Assembly (NCBI RefSeq): GCF_001187535.1
Contig: NZ_LFIO01001107.1
Coordinates: forward strand, 310,001-374,000
Reading direction: 5' to 3'
DNA: 64,000 nucleotides
Origin: Rhizobium ecuadorense
GTDB lineage: Bacteria > Pseudomonadota > Alphaproteobacteria > Rhizobiales > Rhizobiaceae
A program made the translations under genes and the position numbers. Position 1 is the first letter of the stretch. Each line of letters opens with the position of its first letter. This document shows, one piece after another, positions 9,201 through 17,010 of the stretch. Below the pieces are notes generated by a model, which saw nothing but the letters and a program-made list of their open reading frames with translations, ran no database searches and had not been told where the DNA came from.

Positions 9201-9738
9201 GCAGAAGATGCGGGTGCAGACCTTTGCCGAATTTTCCCAGGCGATCAAACAGGGCGCCTTCAATGCGCGCCTCGCCGGCACCGTCATTTCGAAGCAGGAG
9301 CGCAAGACCCGCACCGGCAACAAGATGGGCATCATCGTCTTTTCCGATTCCTCCGGCCAGTTCGAGGCGGTGCTGTTTTCAGAAATGCTCAACCAGTATC
9401 GCGACGTGCTGGAGTCGGGGAAATCCTTCGTGCTGACCGCGACGGGGGAGGAGCGGCCGGAGGGCATCGGCCTGCGCATCCAGACGATCCAGTCGCTGGA
9501 GGAAAAATCGCTGCAGATGCAGAAGGCGTTGCGCGTCTATGTCAGAGATTCCGGGCCGCTGAAGATGGTCGCCGGCCATCTCAACGCCAAGGGCGACGGC
9601 CTCGTTTCCTTCATCGTCATCAAGGAGGATGGCAAACGCGAGGTGGAAGTGGCGCTGGCGGAGAAATACCGCATCACCCCTGAGATCGCCGCCGCGCTTC
9701 GCGCCGCCCCCGGCGTCGTCGATGTCGAGCTTGTCTAG
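6241..9738 (+). CDS. dnaE: DNA polymerase III alpha subunit (replicative, DnaE1 type)
   Basis: A 1165-residue replicative polymerase. The ATG at 6241 is preferred over an in-frame TTG at 6226 because GGGAAGG sits 7-8 bases before it. The N-terminal PHP domain is recognisable (HLRVHSAYSLLEGA near residues 21-34). The palm carries GPGRGSGAGSLVAY and the catalytic-aspartate motif PDFDIDFC (about 427-434). The tandem helix-hairpin-helix region and a C-terminal OB fold (LAGTVISKQERKTRTGNKMG onward) follow. Length and the full PHP domain fit DnaE1, not the shorter DnaE2/ImuC mutagenesis paralogue. It lies between the SOS-type peptide gene and a convergent transpeptidase gene. Confidence 0.96.
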   Translation: MADTAKGSTGEAIGGTPGFIHLRVHSAYSLLEGALPLKKILYKATGDSQPAIAITDTNNLFVALEFSQKAMDDGLQPIIGCQVSIDMEDGLETEKRGGQQALVKLPSIVLLAATDAGYERLVDLVSRAYLGGDSNQSIHIRASWLEEAGTEGLIALTGALTGPVDAAIREGHPAQGEARLLTLKRLFGDRLYVELQRHGTYDKRHEQKIIALAYAHDLPLVATNEAFFPTRDDYDAHDALMAVAHNAIVSDDSRFRLTPDHYLKSRAEMAKLFADLPEALENTIEIARRCSFVLKTRKPILPRFTGATDDAEEAERAEASELRRQAVEGLDMRLATLGMSPGYEEKEYRERLDFELSVIERMRFPGYFLIVADFIKWAKQHDIPVGPGRGSGAGSLVAYALTITDVDPLRFSLLFERFLNPERVSMPDFDIDFCQDRREEVIRYVQAKYGREQVAQIITFGSLQARAALRDVGRVLEMPYGQVDKICKLVPNNPANPTPLSKAIEEEPKLQEEAAKEPVVARLLDIAQKIEGLYRHASTHAAGIVIGDRPLSKLVPMYRDPRSDMPVTQFNMKWVEQAGLVKFDFLGLKTLTVLKVAVDFVAKRGINVDLAAIPLDDKITYEMLSRGETVGVFQVESAGMRKALIGMKPDCIEDIIALVALYRPGPMENIPTYNARKHGDEELESIHPMIDHLLKETQGVIVYQEQVMQIAQVLSGYSLGEADLLRRAMGKKIKAEMDQQRERFVVGAVKNGVSKPQADNIFELLAKFANYGFNKSHAAAYAIVSYQTAYMKAHYPVEFLAASMTLDMSNTEKVNDFRQDAKRLGIEVIAPSVQTSFRHFQTGDNRIYYALAALKGVGESAVDHIVEVRGDKPFAGIEDFCLRIDPRQVNRRVLESLIFAGAFDCFGTDRAQLSAGLDRILGYAQRAQENKLSGQSDIFGSTLTSGPEKISLPPFSPWLASERLLKEFQVLGFYLTAHPLDSYNNLLQKMRVQTFAEFSQAIKQGAFNARLAGTVISKQERKTRTGNKMGIIVFSDSSGQFEAVLFSEMLNQYRDVLESGKSFVLTATGEERPEGIGLRIQTIQSLEEKSLQMQKALRVYVRDSGPLKMVAGHLNAKGDGLVSFIVIKEDGKREVEVALAEKYRITPEIAAALRAAPGVVDVELV

Positions 9739-9740
9739 AA

Positions 9741-9831
9741 GTGATGCGCCTCACCTTAAGTGACGCATATCACCCCGGGTGATGGTTATCGCCACGGGCG
9801 ATGGTTTATCCCGGGCGATGGTTAATCGCCC
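9741..9831. repeat. Array of five mini-hairpins between convergent genes
   Basis: The 102-bp gap between dnaE and the transpeptidase gene is filled by short dyads in series: GTGA-N6-TCAC (9741-9754), GTGA-N6-TCAC (9760-9773), GGTGAT-GGTT-ATCGCC (9778-9793), an imperfect GGGCGAT..ATCCC (9796-9812) and a perfect GGGCGAT-GGTTA-ATCGCCC (9813-9831). The last three share a GGGYGATGGTT core and look like diverged tandem copies. There are no U-tracts. The array may stop transcription from both sides. Confidence 0.6.
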
Positions 9832-9840
9832 TAGGGATCA

Positions 9841-11097
9841 TCAACCCCTTGTGATGGTGATGAAATCCGTGCCTTCGCCGGTCTCCCGGCCGAGGCCGGT
9901 ATCGGAGATCGTCAGCGTCGAGCCGGGCGCGATCAGCGCCTCGATCCTGCGGCGGGTCTCGTCGGGGATCGTGATGCGGCTGAGCGACCGGGCGATCGGC
10001 CTGCCGCTGACGATTGAGCTTTCCTGATTGGTGACGCCGAGCCGTTTCATCGTCTCGCGGGAGAGATTGTTTTGGAGCGTGATGCCGAGCCAATCCGCCG
10101 TACCGGCATTTTCATCGAGTGCATGCAGCGTGAAGAAATGCGTGCCGAGCGCCAGTCCGGGATCGGCAATCGTCACCGGGGCTTCGAAGATCGGCTTGAA
10201 CGCCTGGCGCACCATGATGACGCCGTTCGGCGGTTCACCCTTGCCGGTCGCCGCATAGACGGATTTGAGTAGCGTGTCGGAGACCAGGCTCCTGTCGCCG
10301 GCAAATTCCGCCGGCCGCAGCGTCTTGAAAGACTTGATCGCCTGCACGGTCGACGGCCCGAGCAAGCCGTCCGGATCGCCGGCGGAAAAGCCGAGCTGGT
10401 TGAGAAGTGTCTGGATGTCGATCACCGTCTCGCGCAGCGTGCGGCGGGCGATCAGCATGCTGATCGGCTCGGACGGCGGTTCGGCTTCGGGCGCGGCTAC
10501 CAGCGGCGCTGCCGGCATCGGCATCGCAGCCGTGTCGTTCATCGCCACCTGCACCGGTGTCCCCGCGCTGTCGGGCATCGAGGGCCGCAGTTCGACATCC
10601 GAAAGCAGCAGCATCGGCGTCGGCCCCTGCGGATGGAAAAGAGTCGGATGGTCGATCGGCTGCGGCACCACTTCGCCGTCGCTGATGATGACGGGAATGC
10701 CGGGCTCGGTCATCCCGTAAAGCTTTTTTGCAAAAGTTCCGGGCATGCGCACGCAGCCATGCGACGCCGGATAACGCGGCACGGAATTGGATTCGTGCAG
10801 CGCAATTCCCGACCATGTCAGCCTTTGCATGAAGGGCATCGGCGCGTTCGAGTAGAGATTGGATTCGTGGTATTTCTGCTTTTCCAGCACCGAGAAGATG
10901 CCGCTCGGCGTCGTGTGCCCGTCCTTGCCGGTCGAGACTTTCGACGTCGCGACGACCTCGGTGCCGTCATAGACCGCAAGCGACTGCTTGTCCTTCGAGA
11001 CGATGATCTGCAGCGTGCGCGCATCCGCCGCAAGAGCAGGGTGCACGAGTGCGGTGGCCGACAGCAAGCCGAGGCCGAAGACAAGACGCGAGAACAT
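9841..11097 (-). CDS. Secreted L,D-transpeptidase with C-terminal peptidoglycan-binding domain
   Basis: A 418-residue protein from the ATG at 11097 (a TTG at 11106 is also in frame). A signal peptide covers about residues 1-23, ending HPALA-AD. The YkuD catalytic domain follows (about 28-145) with IALHE and the active-site SHGCVRMPG (nucleophile C115, H113). The middle is a Pro/Ala-rich linker. A PG_binding_1 module (VIDIQTLLNQLGF..DGLLGPSTVQAIKSF) lies near 225-260, then a beta-rich tail. Such enzymes form 3-3 cross-links or anchor proteins to peptidoglycan in the periplasm. It is a single gene, converging on dnaE and 91 bases downstream of dinB. Confidence 0.9.
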   Translation of the reverse strand: MFSRLVFGLGLLSATALVHPALAADARTLQIIVSKDKQSLAVYDGTEVVATSKVSTGKDGHTTPSGIFSVLEKQKYHESNLYSNAPMPFMQRLTWSGIALHESNSVPRYPASHGCVRMPGTFAKKLYGMTEPGIPVIISDGEVVPQPIDHPTLFHPQGPTPMLLLSDVELRPSMPDSAGTPVQVAMNDTAAMPMPAAPLVAAPEAEPPSEPISMLIARRTLRETVIDIQTLLNQLGFSAGDPDGLLGPSTVQAIKSFKTLRPAEFAGDRSLVSDTLLKSVYAATGKGEPPNGVIMVRQAFKPIFEAPVTIADPGLALGTHFFTLHALDENAGTADWLGITLQNNLSRETMKRLGVTNQESSIVSGRPIARSLSRITIPDETRRRIEALIAPGSTLTISDTGLGRETGEGTDFITITRG

Positions 11098-11188
11098 GAT
11101 AGCCAACCATACGCAATACTAGCCGGCACATTATGGGACGAAGTTTAAGGAAGATTTTATAGGCCGCGCGGCGCGCACGGCTCACGCT

Positions 11189-12484
11189 TTAGTGATCGCG
11201 CTTGCCGCTGCCGAAGGTGTAGCCGGTTTCGACAGTGTTCTTGCCGAACTTGTCGCGCAGCTTGTCCATCGCCGCTTCGGCCGCCGCCCGCCGCCCCGAC
11301 TGCCGGTCGATGAGGTCGGGCGGATCGGCGCGTGCGGCATCGCCGAGATCGCTGACGCCGATGCCGAGCAGCCGGAACTTCGTGCCGTCGGTCTCCTTTT
11401 CGAGAAGCTCGAGCCCGATGCGAAAGATCCGGTCGGTAAGCTGGGTCGGGTCTTCGAGCTTGCGGTTGCGCGTCCGTATCTTGAAGTCTGCGGTCTTCAT
11501 CTTCAGGACCACGGTCTGGCCGGCGATGTCGTTTTTCTTCAGCCGCCAGGCGACCTTTTCCGAAAGATCGCGCAGGATCGGGACCAGATCGTCATAACGC
11601 CAGATGTCTTCGAAGAAGGTGGTCTCGGATGAAACGCTCTTGGCCGCATCGTTGAGATGCACTTCACGGTCGTCGATCCCGCGCGACAGCCGGGCGAGCC
11701 GCTGGCCGATGCTGCCGTAACGGCGCATCAGATCGTTCTCCTCCATCTGCTGCAACTGGCCGATGGTGCGGATGCCATCCGCCTCCAGCGTCGCCGCAAA
11801 GGCCTTGCCGACGCCCCAGATCGTGGTGACCGGACGCGGCGCCAGGAACTCGACGGCTTCTTCGCGGCCGATGACGGAAAAGCCACGCGGTTTCTGCAGG
11901 TCAGAGGCGACCTTGGCGAGGAATTTGCAATAGGAAAGCCCGACCGAAACGCTGATGCCGATTTCCTTTTCGACCCGGCGGGCGAATTTGGCGAGCGTGC
12001 GGGCCGGCGGGTCGTGATGCAGCCTCTCGGTGCCGCCTAGCTCCAGGAAGGCCTCGTCGATCGACAGCGGCTGCACCAGCGGCGTCAGATCCTGCATCAT
12101 GGCGCGCACCTGCCGTCCGACCCGGGCATATTTCTCCATGTCGGGACGAATGACGATCGCTTCGGGGCACGCTTCCAGCGCCTTGAACATCGGCATCGCC
12201 GAACGCACCCCGTGGATGCGGGCGATATAGCAAGCGGTGGAGACGACGCCGCGTTTGCCGCCACCGATGATCACCGGCTTGTCGGCAAGTTCAGGATTGT
12301 CGCGTTTCTCGACGGCCGCATAGAAGGCGTCGCAATCGATATGCGCCAGCGTCAATGCGTAGAGCTCTCGATGGCGTACCAGCCGCGGGCTGCCGCAGGA
12401 CACGCAGCGGCGCGCCTCGCCCTTCTGCTCGGCAAGGCAGTCGCGACAGAAGCCGGGTGTCTTGTCGGGCGCGGGCGTCATCAT
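11189..12484 (-). CDS. dinB: DNA polymerase IV (Y family) with N-terminal zinc ribbon
   Basis: A Y-family translesion polymerase, about 431 residues from the ATG at 12484. The frame is open to an ATG at 12511, but that codon lies inside the -10 hexamer and upstream of the LexA box, so it cannot be on the mRNA. A four-cysteine ribbon (C13-x2-C16 and C27-x2-C30) precedes the polymerase; E. coli DinB has none. Catalytic motifs are [13 protein letters not shown] (about 48-60) and [10 protein letters not shown]. The HhH thumb and little finger follow. The SOS box directly upstream supports damage induction. Confidence 0.93.
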   Translation of the reverse strand: MMTPAPDKTPGFCRDCLAEQKGEARRCVSCGSPRLVRHRELYALTLAHIDCDAFYAAVEKRDNPELADKPVIIGGGKRGVVSTACYIARIHGVRSAMPMFKALEACPEAIVIRPDMEKYARVGRQVRAMMQDLTPLVQPLSIDEAFLELGGTERLHHDPPARTLAKFARRVEKEIGISVSVGLSYCKFLAKVASDLQKPRGFSVIGREEAVEFLAPRPVTTIWGVGKAFAATLEADGIRTIGQLQQMEENDLMRRYGSIGQRLARLSRGIDDREVHLNDAAKSVSSETTFFEDIWRYDDLVPILRDLSEKVAWRLKKNDIAGQTVVLKMKTADFKIRTRNRKLEDPTQLTDRIFRIGLELLEKETDGTKFRLLGIGVSDLGDAARADPPDLIDRQSGRRAAAEAAMDKLRDKFGKNTVETGYTFGSGKRDH

Positions 12485-12486
12485 GA

Positions 12487-12536
12487 GAACAAAGATTGAA
12501 CGCCGCGACATTACGCCCTAAGCTTCCGAGTCTCAA
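12487..12536 (-). promoter_or_regulatory. dinB promoter with LexA box
   Basis: On the minus strand TTGAGA (12536-12531), exactly 17 nt, then TAATGT (12513-12508), followed by GTTC-N7-GTTC (12501-12487; GAAC-AAAGATT-GAAC on the plus strand). The LexA box therefore covers the transcription start. It ends 2 bases before the ATG chosen for dinB, implying a very short leader. Confidence 0.8.
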
Positions 12537-12556
12537 GAGAGGCCGGGAGCTTTGCT

Positions 12557-13144
12557 TTGGATAACGATCTTCGTTTCGAGCCGGTAACGGCAGAACGCTG
12601 GGACGATTTCGAAACCCTGTTCGGGCCGCAGGGTGCCTTCTATAATTGCTGGTGCGTCGCGCTGCGCCTGCCGCATGCGGTAAGAACGAAGATGGCGGCC
12701 GATGAGCGCAAGCTGCATATGCACGACCGGATCAAGGCCGGGCCGCCGCCGGGCATTCTCTGTTATGCCGACGGCGCCCCGGTCGCCTGGGTGCAGGTCG
12801 GGCCGCGCCATGACGTGCCGCAGTTCAATTCGCCGCGCACAGTCTCGCGGCCGCTGGAGGAGGGCGATGCATACGATCCGTCGATCTGGGCCGTCAGCTG
12901 CTTCTTCCTGCTGCCGAGCTTACGCGGCAGGGGAATGAGCCGTCGCCTGCTTTCCCTAGCGATCGATCATGCGCGGTGCCAGGGCGCGCGGTTGCTCGAA
13001 GCCTGTCCGATCGATCATGTGAAGCAGTCGAAATCGGTGACCCTCTGCATCGGCTCGACGGCGATCTTCGATGCGGCCGGTTTCGAGACGGTGGCGCGGC
13101 GCAAGGATGGCCGTCCGCTCATGCGGCTGGAGCTGCGGGGTTGA
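12557..13144 (+). CDS. GNAT family N-acetyltransferase
   Basis: A 195-residue protein with GNAT character: the N-terminal beta-alpha unit, the acetyl-CoA loop region in LLPSLRGRGMSRRLLSLAIDHA (the Q/RxxGxG/A motif as RGRGMS) and the closing strands. The start is a TTG at 12557 with GGGAG 7 bases upstream. There is no ATG until about residue 45, so this start is likely but not certain. The substrate is unknown. It is divergent from dinB and overlaps the next, convergent gene by 26 bases at its 3' end. Confidence 0.78.
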   Translation: MDNDLRFEPVTAERWDDFETLFGPQGAFYNCWCVALRLPHAVRTKMAADERKLHMHDRIKAGPPPGILCYADGAPVAWVQVGPRHDVPQFNSPRTVSRPLEEGDAYDPSIWAVSCFFLLPSLRGRGMSRRLLSLAIDHARCQGARLLEACPIDHVKQSKSVTLCIGSTAIFDAAGFETVARRKDGRPLMRLELRG

Positions 13145-13796
13145 ACGCGCCGGCAAGGAAATGCGCCTCGATCAGCGCGGCCGCATGCGCCCAGTCGCTC
13201 ACGCGGGTGATGTCGTCGGCGGCGGCCGGCGCGAAACGATGGACGGGCGAATCGGGCATCAGGTGAATCAGCAGGCAATCGGCAACATGGTCCCTGACGG
13301 AATGCAGATTGCGCGCCATATCATCGATGAAGACGACGGGAAGGGAGCGGCTGGCATGCAATGCGTGAACGATCGGCCCCTTGGGCTCTTCGCTGGCAAG
13401 CAGCGGAAAAAGCAGGCCGATCCGGTCGAGCAGGCGGCGGCGCTGGTCCTGGAACCGCGGCTGCATGGCCGTCAGGAAAAGCACGTCGGCGGCTTGCGAA
13501 AGCCGGCCGAGCGTTTCGACGACGCGGTCGAGCGGCGTCTGCCACTGCTCCTGCGCCTCGAAAAATTCCTCGATCAGCCGGCTGACCTGCTGGTCCTCGA
13601 TCTCCGCGCCATCGGCCTGCGAGACGATGTTGCCGTGGAGCCGGAACGAGCGCGGCAGAAATGCATGACCCTGGCTTTGCAGGAAAAGCTGGAACGGGCC
13701 GATGAATTGCAGCACGACATCGTCGACGTCGCAGACGATCAGCGGCCTTTCGCCGAGCCGGATATGCGAGATATCGAATTCTCTTACGCCGGTCAC
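13119..13796 (-). CDS. HAD-like hydrolase domain protein
   Basis: A 225-residue protein. HAD-superfamily motifs are visible: motif I LIVCDVDDVV (about 19-28, nucleophile Asp in DVDD), motif II in DVLFLTAM, and motif IV in VVFIDDMARN. A helical cap-like stretch lies between motifs I and II (about 35-90). The substrate is unknown. It starts 2 bases after the DUF3572 stop on the same strand, so the two are almost surely one transcript. Its last 26 bases overlap the convergent acetyltransferase gene. Confidence 0.75.
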   Translation of the reverse strand: MTGVREFDISHIRLGERPLIVCDVDDVVLQFIGPFQLFLQSQGHAFLPRSFRLHGNIVSQADGAEIEDQQVSRLIEEFFEAQEQWQTPLDRVVETLGRLSQAADVLFLTAMQPRFQDQRRRLLDRIGLLFPLLASEEPKGPIVHALHASRSLPVVFIDDMARNLHSVRDHVADCLLIHLMPDSPVHRFAPAAADDITRVSDWAHAAALIEAHFLAGAFNPAAPAA

Positions 13797-13798
13797 CG

Positions 13799-14107
13799 TC
13801 AGTATTCCCCGGAATCGAGGCCGGGCGAGGAGAAATGCTGCCAGGCGGCGGTCACCGTCTCCGGGCTGATGCCGCTCGCCGCGCAGAAAGCCATCGCCGT
13901 CGGTTCGTGGTTCATCAGGAAATCCATCATGCCGGCGAGGAAGCCGGGATCGTTGACGGCGCTGCGCACCTGGCCGGGAGTCACGCCCGTCAGCGCAAGG
14001 AAGCGGCCGAACATGTCGGGATCGTCGGCAAGCCAGCCGAGCACGGCGATCGCGGTCGCGTGCGGGTCGGCGGCCTGTTGTTTCGAAGTCTTGAAGTTGC
14101 TTTGCAT
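13799..14107 (-). CDS. DUF3572 family protein
   Basis: A 102-residue, largely helical protein with the DUF3572 pattern (ATAIAVLGWLADDPDMFGRFLALTG near residues 17-41, and MNHEPTAMAFCAASG). It has no signal peptide or membrane helix. Function unknown; the family is common in alphaproteobacteria and often sits near divK-pleD. It is divergent from divK, with 133 bases between the two starts. Confidence 0.82.
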   Translation of the reverse strand: MQSNFKTSKQQAADPHATAIAVLGWLADDPDMFGRFLALTGVTPGQVRSAVNDPGFLAGMMDFLMNHEPTAMAFCAASGISPETVTAAWQHFSSPGLDSGEY

Positions 14108-14240
14108 TTCGAGGGGTAAGTTACCTTTTCTTCAACCAAATGCCGCTAGCGTGCGCTATCGGTTTCACGGAGCCATTGTCCGCATGTGCCTTTCTCATGG
14201 GGACCAACCGCTGCGCGAACGGACGTAGGGACAGCTTGTC

Positions 14241-14612
14241 ATGCCCAAACAGGTGATGATTGTAGAAGATAACGAGCTCAACATGAAGCTCTTTCGCGAC
14301 CTCATCGAGGCGTCCGGTTATACGACGATCCAGACCAGAAATGGCATGGAAGCGCTGGATCTGGCGCGCAAGCATCGCCCCGACCTCATTCTGATGGATA
14401 TTCAGCTTCCCGAGGTCTCGGGCCTCGAAGTCACCAAATGGCTGAAGGAAGACGACGAGTTGCACGTGATTCCCGTCATCGCCGTCACGGCATTCGCGAT
14501 GAAGGGCGACGAGGAGCGGATCCGCCAGGGCGGCTGCGAGGCCTATGTTTCCAAGCCTATCTCGGTTCCGAAATTCATTGAGACGATCAAGACCTATCTG
14601 GGCGATGCCTGA
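14241..14612 (+). CDS. divK: Single-domain response regulator DivK
   Basis: A 123-residue receiver domain without output domain. The acidic pocket is E9-D10, the phospho-acceptor D53 ([10 protein letters not shown]), the switch residue T83 (AVTAFAM) and the conserved K105 (YVSKP). The [17 protein letters not shown] segment is characteristic of DivK. In alphaproteobacteria DivK is phosphorylated by PleC/DivJ-type kinases and feeds into CtrA control of the cell cycle. It sits 18 bases before pleD, the same order as in Caulobacter, which confirms the name. Confidence 0.95.
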   Translation: MPKQVMIVEDNELNMKLFRDLIEASGYTTIQTRNGMEALDLARKHRPDLILMDIQLPEVSGLEVTKWLKEDDELHVIPVIAVTAFAMKGDEERIRQGGCEAYVSKPISVPKFIETIKTYLGDA

Positions 14613-14630
14613 CGCATCGGAAAGACGATT

Positions 14631-16004
14631 ATGACTGCGCGAATACTGGTGGTTGACGATATTCCGGCCAACGTGAAGCTGCTCGAAGCACGGCTGCTTG
14701 CGGAGTATTTCGACGTGATGACCGCAGCCGACGGTTACACGGCGCTGGCGATCTGCGAGCGCAACCAGGTCGATCTCATCCTCCTCGATATCATGATGCC
14801 CGGCATAGACGGTTTCGAGGTCTGCGAGCGGCTGAAGGCCAGCCGCAAGACCGCCCATATTCCTGTCGTCATGGTCACGGCACTTGATCAGCCGGCCGAT
14901 CGCGTCCGCGGCCTGAAGGCCGGCGCCGACGATTTCCTCACCAAGCCGGTCAATGATCTGCAGCTGATCTCCCGGGTGAAGAGCCTGCTGCGGTTGAAGA
15001 CGTTGAGCGATGAGCTGCGCATCCGCGCCGACACTGCCCATACGATGGGCATCGACGACCTCATGCGGGCAGGCGAGGGCCGCGCCGACGAGACCGGCCA
15101 GATCCTGCTCGTCGACGGCCGCGCCAATTCGCAGGAGCGCATCATCAAGGCGCTGAAGCCCGTTGCCGACGTGCTTGCCCTTTCCGATCCGCAGGCAGCC
15201 CTCTTCGAAGCGGCTGAAAGCCCGTTCGATCTCGTCATCGTCAACGCCAATTTCGACGATTACGATCCGCTGCGCCTCTGCTCGCAGTTGCGCTCGCTGG
15301 AGCGCACGCGCTTTCTGCCGATCCTGATCATTACCGAGCAGGGTGCCGACGAGATGGTCGTGCGGGCGCTCGATCTCGGCGTCAACGACTACATCATTCG
15401 CCCGGTCGATCCCAACGAGCTGGTTGCCCGCAGCCTGACGCAGATCCGCCGCAAGCGCTGCAACGACCGCCTGCGCGCCAGCGTCAAGCAGACGATCGAG
15501 CTGGCCGTGACCGATCCGCTGACCGGGCTTTATAACCGGCGTTATCTCGACAATCACCTGAACGTGCTCTTCAACCGTTCGATGGCGCGGGGCCGGCCGC
15601 TCTCGGTGCTGATCACCGATATCGACCGCTTCAAGCAGGTGAACGACACCTATGGCCACGACGGCGGCGACGAAGTGCTGCGGGAATTTGCCAATCGCGT
15701 CCGCTCGACCATCCGCGGCGCCGACCTCGCCTGCCGCTACGGCGGAGAGGAGTTCGTCGTCGTCATGCCGGATACCTCGCCGGAAATTGCCGCCACTGTC
15801 GCCGAGCGCCTGCGCGCGGCCGTCGAAAGTGCGCCCTTCCGGCTGAAACATTCGGGAGAGGCGCTGAACGTTACCGCGTCCTTCGGCATCGCCTCGCGTA
15901 TCGGCTCGGTGCTGACCCCCGATCAGCTGATGAAGCAGGCGGATCTTGCGCTTTACGAAGCCAAGAACACCGGCCGCAATCGCGTCGTCGCTGCGGCCGC
16001 CTGA
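14631..16004 (+). CDS. pleD: Diguanylate cyclase response regulator PleD
   Basis: A 457-residue protein with two receiver domains and a GGDEF domain. The first receiver has D9/D10 and the acceptor D53 (LILLDIMMPGIDG). The second (about 155-275) is an adaptor that lacks the full acidic pocket. The cyclase domain carries the active motif GGEEF at 371-375, with the RGAD product-inhibition site (RxxD) five residues ahead of it. It makes cyclic di-GMP and links polar development to DivK signalling. It is in operon with divK. Confidence 0.95.
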   Translation: MTARILVVDDIPANVKLLEARLLAEYFDVMTAADGYTALAICERNQVDLILLDIMMPGIDGFEVCERLKASRKTAHIPVVMVTALDQPADRVRGLKAGADDFLTKPVNDLQLISRVKSLLRLKTLSDELRIRADTAHTMGIDDLMRAGEGRADETGQILLVDGRANSQERIIKALKPVADVLALSDPQAALFEAAESPFDLVIVNANFDDYDPLRLCSQLRSLERTRFLPILIITEQGADEMVVRALDLGVNDYIIRPVDPNELVARSLTQIRRKRCNDRLRASVKQTIELAVTDPLTGLYNRRYLDNHLNVLFNRSMARGRPLSVLITDIDRFKQVNDTYGHDGGDEVLREFANRVRSTIRGADLACRYGGEEFVVVMPDTSPEIAATVAERLRAAVESAPFRLKHSGEALNVTASFGIASRIGSVLTPDQLMKQADLALYEAKNTGRNRVVAAAA

Positions 16005-16466
16005 CGAATCATCTGCCGCCTTATGTGCCGTTTATGGGTTTTCCACCGTGGTAAGCGGATTGTTACACATTTTTAATGCTCGCCCGCACAGCGTGGCGTG
16101 AAAAGTTTGCGATCAAATAGCCCAAAAAAGGATTTTCGTCTTTGCTGCGGATGTGCCGCTGCCCGATAGTTTTGGAAGCGCCCGGCCATAGCTAAAAATG
16201 AAATTGCCACTATAAAAAGCGCTGTCTGCCGATTGGGGAAAATAGAGTGCCGCAGCCTCACCTCACCTAGGGGAAGGGGAGGTGTAAGTTATTAAGCTAT
16301 ATTGTCGAATTTCTTCGGTGGGTCGACGTCTAGGCTTCATCCCTAAGCAGAGTCGATAAATCTTTGTATGTACCAAAACTGCACTTTTAACCATAGAATC
16401 AAGTCCGCAAAAATCATCATTAAGAATTTGTTGATTTTCTTTCATTTTTGCGCAAATTATCGGCTC
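16005..16466. other. Non-coding gap after pleD
   Basis: This stretch is clearly more AT-rich than its surroundings and no convincing gene was found. A 62-codon minus-strand frame at 16073-16261 has only a GTG start and no ribosome site. A dyad CACCTC..GAGGTG lies near 16262-16287. TTGATT (16431-16436) with AAATTA (16454-16459) at 17 nt may be the promoter of the RNA described next. Confidence 0.5.
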
Positions 16467-16655
16467 ATAAGAGAAGCGCTCCCGCTGAGGAGTTGTCGAT
16501 ACCCCATGATGCTCAGGTCCGCCGCATCTCCTGGGTCGTGGGGTCGGTCGGCTAGTAGGCAAGTTATAGCGGTTCCTCGTGCCGTTTTGCATGCTGGCCG
16601 ACCCCCTTTCAAGAAAACGCCGCCACTTCCCGAAGATGGAAGGGCGGCGTTTTTC
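16467..16655 (+). ncRNA. Candidate structured small RNA between pleD and rpmG
   Basis: A perfect terminator hairpin closes the region: AAAACGCCGCC (16614-16624), an inner CTTCC/GGAAG stem, GGCGGCG and TTTTT (16650-16654). Upstream, GGGGTCGGTCGGC (16540-16552) pairs over 13 positions with GCTGGCCGACCCC (16593-16605), allowing G-U pairs. An alternative ACCCCA/TGGGGT pairing (16501-16506 with 16539-16544) would compete with that stem. A possible promoter lies at 16431-16459. No open frame looks coding. I believe the Rhizobiales alpha-r45 sRNA family may map to this pleD-rpmG position, but could not check. The terminator may also serve rpmG from the other side. Confidence 0.55.
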
Positions 16656-16694
16656 TGTTTGCGCTATCATCTTCAAGGAGGGCATTTCGGGCAA

Positions 16695-16728
16695 TAAAAA
16701 ACGCGCAACCCGAGGGCGCGCGCTTTTT
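16695..16728 (-). terminator. Terminator downstream of rpmG
   Basis: On the minus strand a GC-rich hairpin (GCGCGC..TTGCGCG) with an A-run before it is followed by six T. It lies 23 bases after the rpmG stop. Confidence 0.65.
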
Positions 16729-16750
16729 GCGAAATCCGCAGATCAAGTGA

Positions 16751-16918
16751 TTACTTGATCTTGGTTTCCTTGAACTCGACATGCTTCTTAGCAATCGGGT
16801 CGTACTTCGTCTTCGTCATCTTGTCCGTCATCGTACGGCTGTTCTTGGTCGTGACGTAGAAGAAACCGGTGTCGGCTGTCGACAGCAGCTTGATCTTGAT
16901 TGTTGTAGCCTTGGCCAT
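16751..16918 (-). CDS. rpmG: 50S ribosomal protein L33
   Basis: A 55-residue protein starting [21 protein letters not shown] at 16918, the usual L33 length and sequence. The frame is open further upstream but only this ATG gives a normal L33. The segment lacks the CxxC zinc pairs, so it is the zinc-independent form. It is a component of the large subunit near the E site. It lies 92 bases downstream of the MFS gene on the same strand, with its own terminator. Confidence 0.96.
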   Translation of the reverse strand: MAKATTIKIKLLSTADTGFFYVTTKNSRTMTDKMTKTKYDPIAKKHVEFKETKIK

Positions 16919-17010
16919 GGTCGTCCTGCCTTTAAGAAAATGAAAGCCGTGGAAGCCGGATGGGCTCCACGGCAAATTCTGGCGCGAAACTACGAATCCC
17001 GCCCGAAAAG

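Noticed and set aside
16073-16261. 62-codon minus-strand frame after pleD
   Set aside because: GTG start with no spaced ribosome site, and the sequence is AT-rich non-coding in character.
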